64,000 nucleotides of DNA from Verrucomicrobiaceae bacterium (GTDB lineage Bacteria > Verrucomicrobiota > Verrucomicrobiia > Verrucomicrobiales > Verrucomicrobiaceae): the NCBI GenBank assembly GCA_016795365.1, contig JAEUHN010000011.1, forward strand, positions 1 through 64,000, in the 5' to 3' direction. The translations under genes were made by a program, and so were the position numbers. How positions within the stretch are numbered: position 1 is the stretch's first letter; every line of letters begins with the position of its first letter. This document shows positions 1 to 8,109 of this stretch, one piece after another. Under the pieces are notes generated by a model, which was not told the DNA's origin, made no database searches, and saw only the letters and a list, made by a program, of their open reading frames with translations.

Positions 1-1
1 C

Positions 2-2281
2 GGCGATTACCTGCTGCTGCGGCAGGTGATCACCGGCACGGGTGGCGGCGCGGCCTCGGGAAGCTGGGACATCAGCACGCAAGGCGGCGGCACCATCACG
101 AGCGAGACCAGCGACCTGCCGCCAGGCACGCTGGGGCAGCAATGCGTGCGCCTGTCCGCGCTTTCGAGCGGGCAGCAGGCGACGATCAGTGGTCGCTTTG
201 ACACGTTGCAGGGTTTTGTGCGGCTGAACGGGCAGTTCAGGCTCGCCTTCAAGGCCAAAGGCTCCGGTGGAGCGAACCGTGCGTTTGTCACCGTGCGTCG
301 CGGCAGCAGTCCGCACCTCAGCCAGACGGTGCAGCTCACCAGCGATTGGGCGGACTACACACTGCCCTTCACCGCGGCGGAGTCGGAGACGGTCTCCGGC
401 ACGGTATCAGTCGAGTTTTCTCCCACCGGACAAAGCGCCCTGCTGCTCGATGACGTGAGCCTGCGGCAAACCAACAGCGATGTGGGCAATCCCACCGAGT
501 TCCGCGATGGCGTCGTCGCCGCGCTGCGCGAGCTGAATCCAGGCATCCTGCGCTATCCGAACTGGCAGATGCTTGGCAACTTGCTCGACAACGACCTCGC
601 GCCCGTCTTTGCCCGCAAGCGCTCCGGCTACTCCGCCTATGGCACGAATGAAAACAACATGCTGCCCGGGCTGCATGAGTTTCTCGTGCTCTGCGAACAT
701 GTCGGCGCCGATCCGTGGATGTCCGTGCCCTCGACCTCCTCGCCGCAGGAGATGACAAACCTCATGGAATACCTCGGCGGGGCCACGAGCACGCCTTACG
801 GGCAGATCCGCGCCGCACGCGGCCATGCTGCGCCTTGGACGAGTGTCTTCAGCCGCATCCATCTGGAGTTTGGCAACGAGCACTGGAACAACACTGCCTT
901 CCGCGGCGGCGTCATCTCCGCAGCCGTGCCCTGCGGTGCTCGGGCGGACGAGCTCTTCGGCGCGATCAAAGCCTCGCCGTATTACGCTTCCGCGCAGGTG
1001 AACTGCATCCTCGGCGGCCAGTCTGGCAATCCCGCTCCCGCCTTGCAGTTTCACAATTCTTCGTCGCTGCACGACACCTTCACGCTCGCGCCTTACATGA
1101 GCGGACGCGTGGACACCTTTGCGACCACGGAGGATCTCTTCGGGCCGCTGTTTGCCGAGCCGGAGTGGTGGAGCTTCAATCCTTCCGCCACCAGCGGCCT
1201 CATGCGCTATGCCTTTGATCAAATGCAGGCCTCCAGCCGTCCGGTGCCACTCAGCATTTACGAGGTGAATCTGCACACCACAAGCGGCGGCATCAGCCAG
1301 AGCGCTCTCGACAGCTACACGCCGTCCGTCGGCGCGGCGGTGGCCGTGGCGGATCACATGCTCGTCATGCTGCGGGAGCTCGGCACACGCGACCAGTGCA
1401 TGATGTCGCTCGCCGGTCATCGCTACACCTGGCCGGACTCATCAGGCAAAACGGCCGCGCTGTGGGGCGTGACGCTCGACATGGACAAGACCCACCGCCG
1501 CCGCCCCACCTTTCACGCTCTCCGCCTGCTCAACGACGTCCTCGGCGGCGACATGCTGCGCACCACGTCCAGCGGCGACAACCCGACGTGGAGCATCGCC
1601 AACACCAACCGCGTCACCTTCACGAATGCGCACCATGTGCAGAGCTTCGCCTTCAAAAACGGCACACAGCGCGGCCTCGTCGTCTTCAATCTCCATCGCA
1701 CGAATGCGCTCGATGTCCGCTTCACCGGCCCAAATGCTCCCGCCGGCTCACTCACGCTCCGTCGACTCACCTCCGCCAACATCACCGACAACAACGAAAC
1801 CGCCGAAATCGTCGCACCGACCTCGCAAACGCTCACCAGCTTTGATCCCGCTCAGCCGCTCTCGCTGCCGCCCTACTCGATGACTGTGCTGCAATGGGCA
1901 CCACCCGCACGCCAGGCGTGGCGCTATCAATACTTTGGCACGGTTGCCGACACTTCGACTGCCGCTGACGACGCCGATCCCGATGGCGACGGCCTCAGCA
2001 ACCTCCTCGAATACGCCCTTGGAACGCTTCCGACGCAACGTTCAGCCGCGCCTTGGTTGAGCGGCACGACGATGGGTTACCTATCGTTGAGCGTGCCGAC
2101 GAATGCTGCTGCTTCCGACGTGACCTGGAACGCCGAATCGAGCGATGATCTTATTTCCTGGCATCCCGAGCATACCGTCACGCTGGTCAATGATGGCAGC
2201 AGTTTCGTCGTGCGCGACACGGTGCCTGTCGGTTCCGCGTCCAAGCGTTTCCTTCGGCTGCGTGTTACCGCAGTCCCATGA
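2..2281 (+). CDS. Secreted CBM + clan GH-A-like glycoside hydrolase, 5' end outside window
   Basis: The frame is open from base 2, so the N-terminus lies upstream; the GTG at 26 is only an internal valine. Residue numbers count from base 26. Residues about 45-155 look like a jelly-roll carbohydrate-binding module of the CBM4/9 type, ending LLLDDVSL. Residues about 155-520 look like a TIM-barrel arabinofuranosidase-like hydrolase. FGNEHW holds a probable acid/base Glu near 285, and YEVN a probable nucleophile Glu near 413. A beta-sandwich follows, ending in the motif PPYSMTVLQW that is typical of such enzymes. Near the C-terminus lies DPDGDGLSN, an Asp/Gly-rich linker common in exported verrucomicrobial proteins, followed by a short final beta domain. 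Substrate is unknown; an arabinose- or uronic-acid-containing polysaccharide is a guess. It converges with mutS. Confidence 0.7.
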   Translation, partial: GDYLLLRQVITGTGGGAASGSWDISTQGGGTITSETSDLPPGTLGQQCVRLSALSSGQQATISGRFDTLQGFVRLNGQFRLAFKAKGSGGANRAFVTVRRGSSPHLSQTVQLTSDWADYTLPFTAAESETVSGTVSVEFSPTGQSALLLDDVSLRQTNSDVGNPTEFRDGVVAALRELNPGILRYPNWQMLGNLLDNDLAPVFARKRSGYSAYGTNENNMLPGLHEFLVLCEHVGADPWMSVPSTSSPQEMTNLMEYLGGATSTPYGQIRAARGHAAPWTSVFSRIHLEFGNEHWNNTAFRGGVISAAVPCGARADELFGAIKASPYYASAQVNCILGGQSGNPAPALQFHNSSSLHDTFTLAPYMSGRVDTFATTEDLFGPLFAEPEWWSFNPSATSGLMRYAFDQMQASSRPVPLSIYEVNLHTTSGGISQSALDSYTPSVGAAVAVADHMLVMLRELGTRDQCMMSLAGHRYTWPDSSGKTAALWGVTLDMDKTHRRRPTFHALRLLNDVLGGDMLRTTSSGDNPTWSIANTNRVTFTNAHHVQSFAFKNGTQRGLVVFNLHRTNALDVRFTGPNAPAGSLTLRRLTSANITDNNETAEIVAPTSQTLTSFDPAQPLSLPPYSMTVLQWAPPARQAWRYQYFGTVADTSTAADDADPDGDGLSNLLEYALGTLPTQRSAAPWLSGTTMGYLSLSVPTNAAASDVTWNAESSDDLISWHPEHTVTLVNDGSSFVVRDTVPVGSASKRFLRLRVTAVP

Positions 2282-2296
2282 TCGCTGGCCAGTCGG

Positions 2297-4789
2297 TTAG
2301 CCGAACAGATCAAGCTGATCGGTGCTCTCCGAACGTTTCCTTTTGGGCGCTCGCGAGGGCACTGTCGTGATCTCACCCGCAGTGCTCGCGGTCGGTGCGG
2401 TGCCGGACTCGAGTTGCGCGAGCACTTCCTTCGATCGCGCGATCACGGTGTCCGGCAGGCCTGCGAGGCGTGCGACTTGGATGCCGTAACTCTTCTCCGC
2501 GCTGCCCGCGATGATCTTGCGCAGGAAGATGATCTGATGGTTCCACTCCTTCACCGCGACGTTGTAGTTCTGCACCGCGCTGCGGCTTTGCGAGAGCACG
2601 GTCAGCTCGTGGTAGTGCGTGGCAAACAATGTCCGCGCGCCGATCTGATCGTGTAAATGCTCGGCCACGCTCCACGCGATGCTCAAGCCGTCGAAGGTGC
2701 TCGTGCCGCGACCGATCTCATCGAGGATCACAAGGCTGCGCTCGGTCGCGTTGTTGAGGATGAGCGCGGTCTCGTTCATCTCGACCATGAAGGTCGATTG
2801 CCCGCGCGCGATGTCGTCGCTGGCACCGATGCGAGTGAAGATGCGATCCACGACGCCGACTTCCGCCGATGAGGCCGGCAAGTAACTGCCGATCTGCGCG
2901 AGCAAAGTCAGCAGTGCGACCTGACGCAAGTAGGTGCTCTTGCCCGCCATGTTCGGACCCGTGATGATGATGAGCCGGTTTTGATCGGGCTCCAGCGTCA
3001 CGTCGTTCGGCACAAAGCGCTCGCCGCCTGTGAGACTCTGATCCAGCACCGGATGCCTGCCATCGCGGATGAAAAGGTTGCGAGTGTCGTTGAGGATCGG
3101 GCGCGTGTAGTTGTAGAGGCGCGCGGTCTCGGCCAGCGAGCACAGCACGTCGAGCACCGCGATCGCATCCGCTGTTTCTTGAATGGCTTCAAGGTGCTGC
3201 AGCACGCGCGTGCGCAGCGTCACGAACTCCTCGTATTCCAGCGCCTTGCTGCGCTCCTCAGCGCCGAGGATCTTGTCCTCCATGCGCTTGAGTTCATCGG
3301 TGATGTAGCGCTCGCCGTTCACCGTCGTTTGCTTGCGATGATAGTCCGGCGGCACGCTGCCGATGTTCGCTTTGGTGATCTCGATGAAGTAACCGAAGAC
3401 CGCGTTGTATTTGATCTTGAGGCTCTTGATGCCCGTGCGCTCGATCTCACGATTCTGGAGATCAGCAATCCACTCGCGACCCTGCGTGCTCGCGCTGCGC
3501 AGCTCGTCGAGCGCCTCGTTGTGTCCGACACGGAAGATGCCACCTTCCTTGATCTGCATCGGCGGCTCCTCAACGATCGCGCGCTGAATTTCAGTCGCGA
3601 TGTCGGACAAGTCCTTCATGCCATCAGCGATGATATGCACCAGATCGCTCGGCACTTCCGAGAGCAGCGTCTTGATGCCGGGCACCACTTCCAGCGAAGC
3701 GGCGAGCGCCTGCAAGTCGCGTCCATTGCCGCTGCCTTGGCTCAATCGGCTGCTCGTGCGTTCCAGATCACGAACATCCTTCAGCAGCGTGCGCAACTGA
3801 CCGAGCAGCATGGGTTCCTGGAGCAGCGAAGCAATGACGTTCTGCCGTTGCGTCAGCCGCGCCACATCGCGCAGCGGATGCAGCACCCAGTGCCGCAAAC
3901 GACGCGCACCCATCGGTGTGCAGGTGCGATCAATCGCGGAGAGCAAGGTGTGCTGATTGCCGCTGCGACTCGTGACGAGCTCGAGATGGCTCTGGCTCGC
4001 CGCGTCAATCAAGACACAGTCGCCCGGCGTCGCCACGCGCAGTCGCCGAATGTGATCCACGCTGCGCCGAAGCTGGAACTGCACGTATTGCAAAATCGCA
4101 CCCGCCGCGCAGATCGCTGGCTGCATCGCGGTGCAGCCAAAACCATCGAGCGACTGCACTTTGAAATGCGTGGTAAGACTGTGCAGCGCCTGATCGAGCA
4201 GGAAGAGATAGCTGTCGCAACTCTGCGCCGACGATGGATTCCCGAGCGCATCCAGCAGGTCGCGTTGCTCCTCGCAGAAGAGCAACTCGCTGGGTTGAAG
4301 ACGTTGCACTTCATCCGCGAGTTCCGCCGCATCCGTGAACTCCGCGACCTCGAACTCACCCGTCGTGTGATCGACGAACGCGAGGCCCAGACGCTTGCCC
4401 TCGCGATACACCGCCGCGAGGTAGTTCGCGCGCGAGCCATCGAGCATCGTGAGATCGCTGATCGTGCCCGCGCTGATGATTTGCGAAATCTCGCGCTGCA
4501 CCAGCTTGCCAGGAACGGGATCGGTGGTCTGCTCCGCGATGGCCACGCGCTTGCCCGCCATGATCAGCTTCGCGATGTAGCCCTGCGCGCTGTGATGCGG
4601 CACGCCGCACATGGGGATGCCATTGCGCTTCGTCAGCGTGGCATTCAGGATCGGCGATGCGATCTGCGCGTCCTGAAAAAACAGTTCGTAGAAGTCGCCC
4701 AGTCGATACAGCAACAGCACATCCTCTGGCAGCTCGCGCCGCATGGCGAGATACTGCTTCATCATCGGAGTGGCGCTGGCGTCGGACAT
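2297..4789 (-). CDS. mutS: DNA mismatch repair ATPase MutS
   Basis: MutS recognises mismatches and, with MutL, starts mismatch repair. The protein is 830 aa, the usual length. The mismatch-contacting F-Y-E motif lies near the N-terminus in GDFYELFF. MCGVPHHS follows in domain I. Walker A is GPNMAGKST at about 609-617, and Walker B is VILDEIGRGTS near 688. ATHYHEL is the ABC-ATPase switch. The protein ends QLDLFG, which matches the beta-clamp-binding consensus QL(S/D)LF and fits tethering to the replication clamp. An in-frame start exists 168 bases upstream, but that extension is a translation of the palindromic repeat (4908-4984). The ATG at 4789, immediately before SDASATPMMKQY, is therefore chosen. 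Confidence 0.97.
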   Translation of the reverse strand: MSDASATPMMKQYLAMRRELPEDVLLLYRLGDFYELFFQDAQIASPILNATLTKRNGIPMCGVPHHSAQGYIAKLIMAGKRVAIAEQTTDPVPGKLVQREISQIISAGTISDLTMLDGSRANYLAAVYREGKRLGLAFVDHTTGEFEVAEFTDAAELADEVQRLQPSELLFCEEQRDLLDALGNPSSAQSCDSYLFLLDQALHSLTTHFKVQSLDGFGCTAMQPAICAAGAILQYVQFQLRRSVDHIRRLRVATPGDCVLIDAASQSHLELVTSRSGNQHTLLSAIDRTCTPMGARRLRHWVLHPLRDVARLTQRQNVIASLLQEPMLLGQLRTLLKDVRDLERTSSRLSQGSGNGRDLQALAASLEVVPGIKTLLSEVPSDLVHIIADGMKDLSDIATEIQRAIVEEPPMQIKEGGIFRVGHNEALDELRSASTQGREWIADLQNREIERTGIKSLKIKYNAVFGYFIEITKANIGSVPPDYHRKQTTVNGERYITDELKRMEDKILGAEERSKALEYEEFVTLRTRVLQHLEAIQETADAIAVLDVLCSLAETARLYNYTRPILNDTRNLFIRDGRHPVLDQSLTGGERFVPNDVTLEPDQNRLIIITGPNMAGKSTYLRQVALLTLLAQIGSYLPASSAEVGVVDRIFTRIGASDDIARGQSTFMVEMNETALILNNATERSLVILDEIGRGTSTFDGLSIAWSVAEHLHDQIGARTLFATHYHELTVLSQSRSAVQNYNVAVKEWNHQIIFLRKIIAGSAEKSYGIQVARLAGLPDTVIARSKEVLAQLESGTAPTASTAGEITTVPSRAPKRKRSESTDQLDLFG

Positions 4790-4907
4790 GGAAAAGGCGG
4801 GGAGGTAAGTGGCGGGACGGCGGCGAATTGCAAGCGGGCTATCAGGGGAAATTGGTTCCGATAAGTTCAATCCACAGAAGGCCTCGGGTGCAGAGATCTT
4901 GTCCCTG

Positions 4908-4984
4908 CTCTGTGTGTCTCTGCGACCTTCGTGGTTAATGTCAGCCTTCCATTTCAACCACAGAGGTCACAGAGATTCACTGAG
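4908..4984. repeat. Imperfect palindromic intergenic repeat (CCACAGAGG type)
   Basis: Two 29-base arms at 4908-4936 and 4956-4984 are reverse complements at 23 of 29 positions, separated by a 19-base spacer. The right arm starts AACCACAGAGGTCACAGAG. This CACAGAG-rich motif resembles a dispersed intergenic repeat seen in many bacterial genomes, including PVC members; that link is from memory. It lies in the 299-base divergent gap between mutS and an oxidoreductase gene and could fold as a cruciform or RNA hairpin. Confidence 0.75.
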
Positions 4985-5088
4985 GGCTGAATCCATTCTT
5001 GCTCCGGGTTCTCCCTGATTTGCGCCGTGCACTGAAGATTCATGCTTGTGTTGTCGTTAGCTCCACGGCCAAAATAGAGACTCCATTT

Positions 5089-6567
5089 ATGTCATCACCC
5101 ATCATTACTCCCTCGACCTCGCGTCGTGATTTCATCCGCACGGCAGCCGGTGCTTCGGTGCTCGCGGGCATTCAGCTTCCTTATGTGCACGCGGCTGGCA
5201 GCGACCAGATGAAGGCGGTGCTCATCGGCTGCGGAGGTCGCGGCACTGGCGCTGCAGACAACGCGCTGAAGACCAAGACGAAGTATCCCATCAAGCTGGT
5301 CGCCATGGCCGATGTTCAGGAGAACCGCCTCAAGTCGAGTTTCGAGACGCTGACCGCCAAGCACCCCGATGTGATGTCCGTCTCCGAAGACAACAAGTTC
5401 ATCGGCTTTGATGCCTATCAGAAAGCGATGGATCAGCTCAGCCCCGGTGACGTGGCGATCTGCGCGACGCCCTTGGCTTTCCGTTGGGTTCACTTCAAGT
5501 ATGCCATCGAAAAAGGCATTAACATCTTCATGGAGAAGCCCGTTTGCGCCGACGGCCCGACCGCCAAGCGCCTGCTGGCCCTCAACGAAGAAGCCAAGAA
5601 GAAGAATCTCAAGGTGGCGATCGGCCTCATGTGCCGTCACTGCCGTCGTCGTCAGGAACTCTTCGACCGCATCCAGAACGGCGAACTCGGAGACATCCTC
5701 ATGGGCCGAGCCTACCGCATGTCTGGCCCCATCGGCACCTGCTTCACCCTGCCCCGCGACAAGGAGAAAGATAAGAGCGAACTGATCTGGCAGATTCAGC
5801 ACTTCCATAGCTTCCTGTGGGCGAGCGGTGGTGCCTTCAGCGACTTCCTGATCCACAACATCGACGAGATGTGCTGGATGAAGAACGACTGGCCCGTGGA
5901 AGCCCAGGCAATCAGCGGTCGCACGAATCGCGGCGACTTCATTGACCAGAACATGGACAGCTACTCCGTGGAATACACCTTCAAGGACGGCACCAAGGCT
6001 TACATGGAAGGCCGCAACGTCGCCGGCTGTCGCATGGATCACTCCACCACCGTGCATGGCACCAAAGGCATGGCCGTCGTGTCAGCAGCGGGGCACATGC
6101 CCTCGCTGGCCATGATCACCAAGAACCATGTGCCCGTGCGCATCGCGAAGCCACGCGCTCGCAAAATCAAGGACCCGAAGACCGGCAAGATGATCGACGG
6201 ACCGATCGAGCAGCCCGTGCTGCCACCAAGCGTGAAGTGGGCCGCCCAGCAGCCCGAGCCGAATCCCTATGACCTCGAGTGGGAAGACCTCATCGACGCC
6301 ATCCGCAACAACAAGCCCTACAACGAGTTGGAGCGCGGCGTCATGGCCAGCGTCGCCACCTCGATGGGCCGTATGGCATCGCACACCGGCCAGATCATCA
6401 CCTTCGACCAAATGCTGAACTGCACCCACGAGTTCGCTCCTGGTGCCGACAAGTTCACCATGGACGGCCCCGCGCCGCTCATCGCCGACGCCAGCGGCAA
6501 GTATCCGATCCCGCAGCCCGGCATCATCAAGGAAACCGAATACGAAGTGCAGGCCGCGAAGTCCTAG
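5089..6567 (+). CDS. Tat-exported Gfo/Idh/MocA family oxidoreductase
   Basis: An NAD(P)-dependent dehydrogenase of the glucose-fructose oxidoreductase superfamily, usually acting on sugars, inositols or their derivatives. The ATG at 5089 is chosen because it places the twin-arginine motif SRRDFIR about ten residues in, followed by a hydrophobic stretch and a VHAAG cleavage-like site. An earlier in-frame start adds 30 residues with no signal character. The Rossmann glycine motif is IGCGGRGTG, and the superfamily's EKP motif appears as FMEKPVCADG near 153. Export through Tat suggests a folded cofactor-bearing periplasmic enzyme, as in the many paralogues of this phylum. A hairpin terminator follows immediately, so this is probably a single-gene unit. 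Substrate cannot be told from sequence. Confidence 0.88.
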   Translation: MSSPIITPSTSRRDFIRTAAGASVLAGIQLPYVHAAGSDQMKAVLIGCGGRGTGAADNALKTKTKYPIKLVAMADVQENRLKSSFETLTAKHPDVMSVSEDNKFIGFDAYQKAMDQLSPGDVAICATPLAFRWVHFKYAIEKGINIFMEKPVCADGPTAKRLLALNEEAKKKNLKVAIGLMCRHCRRRQELFDRIQNGELGDILMGRAYRMSGPIGTCFTLPRDKEKDKSELIWQIQHFHSFLWASGGAFSDFLIHNIDEMCWMKNDWPVEAQAISGRTNRGDFIDQNMDSYSVEYTFKDGTKAYMEGRNVAGCRMDHSTTVHGTKGMAVVSAAGHMPSLAMITKNHVPVRIAKPRARKIKDPKTGKMIDGPIEQPVLPPSVKWAAQQPEPNPYDLEWEDLIDAIRNNKPYNELERGVMASVATSMGRMASHTGQIITFDQMLNCTHEFAPGADKFTMDGPAPLIADASGKYPIPQPGIIKETEYEVQAAKS

Positions 6568-6585
6568 GTTCACTCATCTCCAAAG

Positions 6586-6618
6586 AAGCCCGCTTCGGTC
6601 ACGAGGCGGGCTTTTTGT
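6586..6618 (+). terminator. Rho-independent terminator after the oxidoreductase
   Basis: An 8-bp perfect stem, AAGCCCGC paired with GCGGGCTT, has a 12-base loop and is followed by TTTTGTTTT. It starts 18 bases after the stop codon at 6567. Confidence 0.85.
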
Positions 6619-6655
6619 TTTCTGGGGCGCATCCGTCTCAGATTCAACAAAAGTC

Positions 6656-6684
6656 TTGCTGAAAGATCGAGAGGCTTTTAATAT
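6656..6684 (+). promoter_or_regulatory. Possible sigma70-like promoter
   Basis: TTGCTG and TAATAT are separated by exactly 17 bases, in a locally AT-rich stretch just past the terminator and upstream of the gene starting at 6697. The hexamers match the consensus only 3/6 and 4/6, so the call is weak. If correct, the 5' leader is very short. Confidence 0.35.
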
Positions 6685-6696
6685 TTAGCGCTCTTA

Positions 6697-8109
6697 ATGA
6701 ATTCCGAGGATTTCCAAGATTACAGTTCCTCCCAGAAGGGCGGACCCAGCCGTTGGAACACGGAGATTATGGTTGTTGCCGGATTGGTCGCCGGGTTGGT
6801 GGCTGGGCGCTCGCGGATCGGCAAGCTGGCCCTCCTCGCCACGGCGGGAGGACTTGTGTGGCGATACCTGCATCAGCGGAATGCCTCCGCAATCGCACCA
6901 CAGCCGGTGCCTCCGAGCAAGCCTGCACCGGTGAGTGTGGTTGAGGCCCATGTTTCGGAGTTGGTTGCGAGCTATTGGGATCAACCCGGAAGCCATTCGA
7001 GCACTGTGGCGGTTGACGTGCCGAGTCACGTGGATGAACCGCCTTTTCAACCCCAGGCGACCAGTCCCTTCGTCCTCGTGGAGCCTTCGATCGAGGTGCC
7101 GGAGAAGAAGGTGGTCGAGGACTCAAAGTGGGCACCCATGCTCGCGGAGGCTCTGCTGCTAGGGCGCTCCGAAGAAGCGAGCGTAGTGGAGAGCACTTTG
7201 ACGCCTGATCCATTGTTTCAGAACAACCTGACGATTGCAGACATATTGGGAGGTCCTTCGGGTGAGCCTGAAGAAGTAGCCGAGGTCGAGGCCTTCAAAG
7301 AGGTCCACGACGAACCAGCGGTCGAGTTCGTGACACCAGCGAAAGCCGAGGAGGACATTGAATTGGCTGACACGACGCCGACAGGCGAGTTCGAGGCTGT
7401 GTCAGAGCCGGTTTGGGTCGAGGTGGAGCCTGGGCCGGTCTTGCAGAAAGTCAGCGAACCCCTTGTGGAGGCACCGACGCAGCCTGTATTTGCGTCCCAG
7501 CCCGGTCCCGAGACTCAACTCATGTCCAGCGCGGCCTGGCTGCTGGGCCTGGAGCCCATGCCAATGATCTCGGCCGCTAGCGCGGTGGCGGTAGTGCCTG
7601 GCAGGTCCGACGCTTGTGGGCCTGTGATCGCAGCCGCACCCACCCCGATCAATCTGGGAGCCGAGATCCCGGATCGCATCGAGATCCCCGAGCACATCGC
7701 CCAGGTGCCCGCTGATGTTCCTCCCGTGCCGCAAATCGAGAACACGTCGATGAGGCCGATTACCAAGGGCTTCCTCAACAAAGTGCTCGAGACCGTCGAT
7801 GTGCGGCCCAAGACGGTCCCGCTCTTGCAGCCGGTCGAATTGCCCAAGCCCAAGCTAGCGATTCCCCTGGCGTCAGCTGATGTGCCCATGACTTCACCCT
7901 TGGTGTCTGCTGCCAACGAATCGAATCCGGAAGCAGCCAAACCAACCCCGCGTCCAACGAGCTGGTTGGCGGCTGAACTGGCGGCGAACATAGCTCAACC
8001 AGTGCTCCCTGATTCTGCGCCGGAAGCGAAAGCTCCGAGCCGTCGTATCCAGCCTCTCGCACCGGCGACGGCAGGTGAGAAGAAGGCTTGGCTCGAGTGG
8101 TGGAAGTAG
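6697..8109 (+). CDS. Unknown membrane-anchored low-complexity protein
   Basis: I do not recognise a family. The 470 aa begin with a short polar head, then a hydrophobic segment at about 24-52 (AGLVAGLVAGRS, then LALLATAGGLVWRYL), which would anchor the protein in the membrane. The rest is rich in Pro, Val, Glu and Ala with little predicted structure, and ends in KKAWLEWWK. The pattern suggests a tethered, largely disordered spacer or scaffold. Codon use and GC look like the neighbours, and the reading frame stays open over 1.4 kb with no repeat unit, so it is probably a real gene. Its stop abuts the stop of the convergent redoxin gene with no bases between (8109/8110). Confidence 0.7.
   Translation: MNSEDFQDYSSSQKGGPSRWNTEIMVVAGLVAGLVAGRSRIGKLALLATAGGLVWRYLHQRNASAIAPQPVPPSKPAPVSVVEAHVSELVASYWDQPGSHSSTVAVDVPSHVDEPPFQPQATSPFVLVEPSIEVPEKKVVEDSKWAPMLAEALLLGRSEEASVVESTLTPDPLFQNNLTIADILGGPSGEPEEVAEVEAFKEVHDEPAVEFVTPAKAEEDIELADTTPTGEFEAVSEPVWVEVEPGPVLQKVSEPLVEAPTQPVFASQPGPETQLMSSAAWLLGLEPMPMISAASAVAVVPGRSDACGPVIAAAPTPINLGAEIPDRIEIPEHIAQVPADVPPVPQIENTSMRPITKGFLNKVLETVDVRPKTVPLLQPVELPKPKLAIPLASADVPMTSPLVSAANESNPEAAKPTPRPTSWLAAELAANIAQPVLPDSAPEAKAPSRRIQPLAPATAGEKKAWLEWWK

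Noticed and set aside
2981..4864. Long open frame on the plus strand opposite mutS (627 codons)
   Set aside because: It is a high-GC shadow of MutS: its composition is Arg/Ala/Leu/His-rich without domain motifs, and the opposite frame encodes a textbook MutS.
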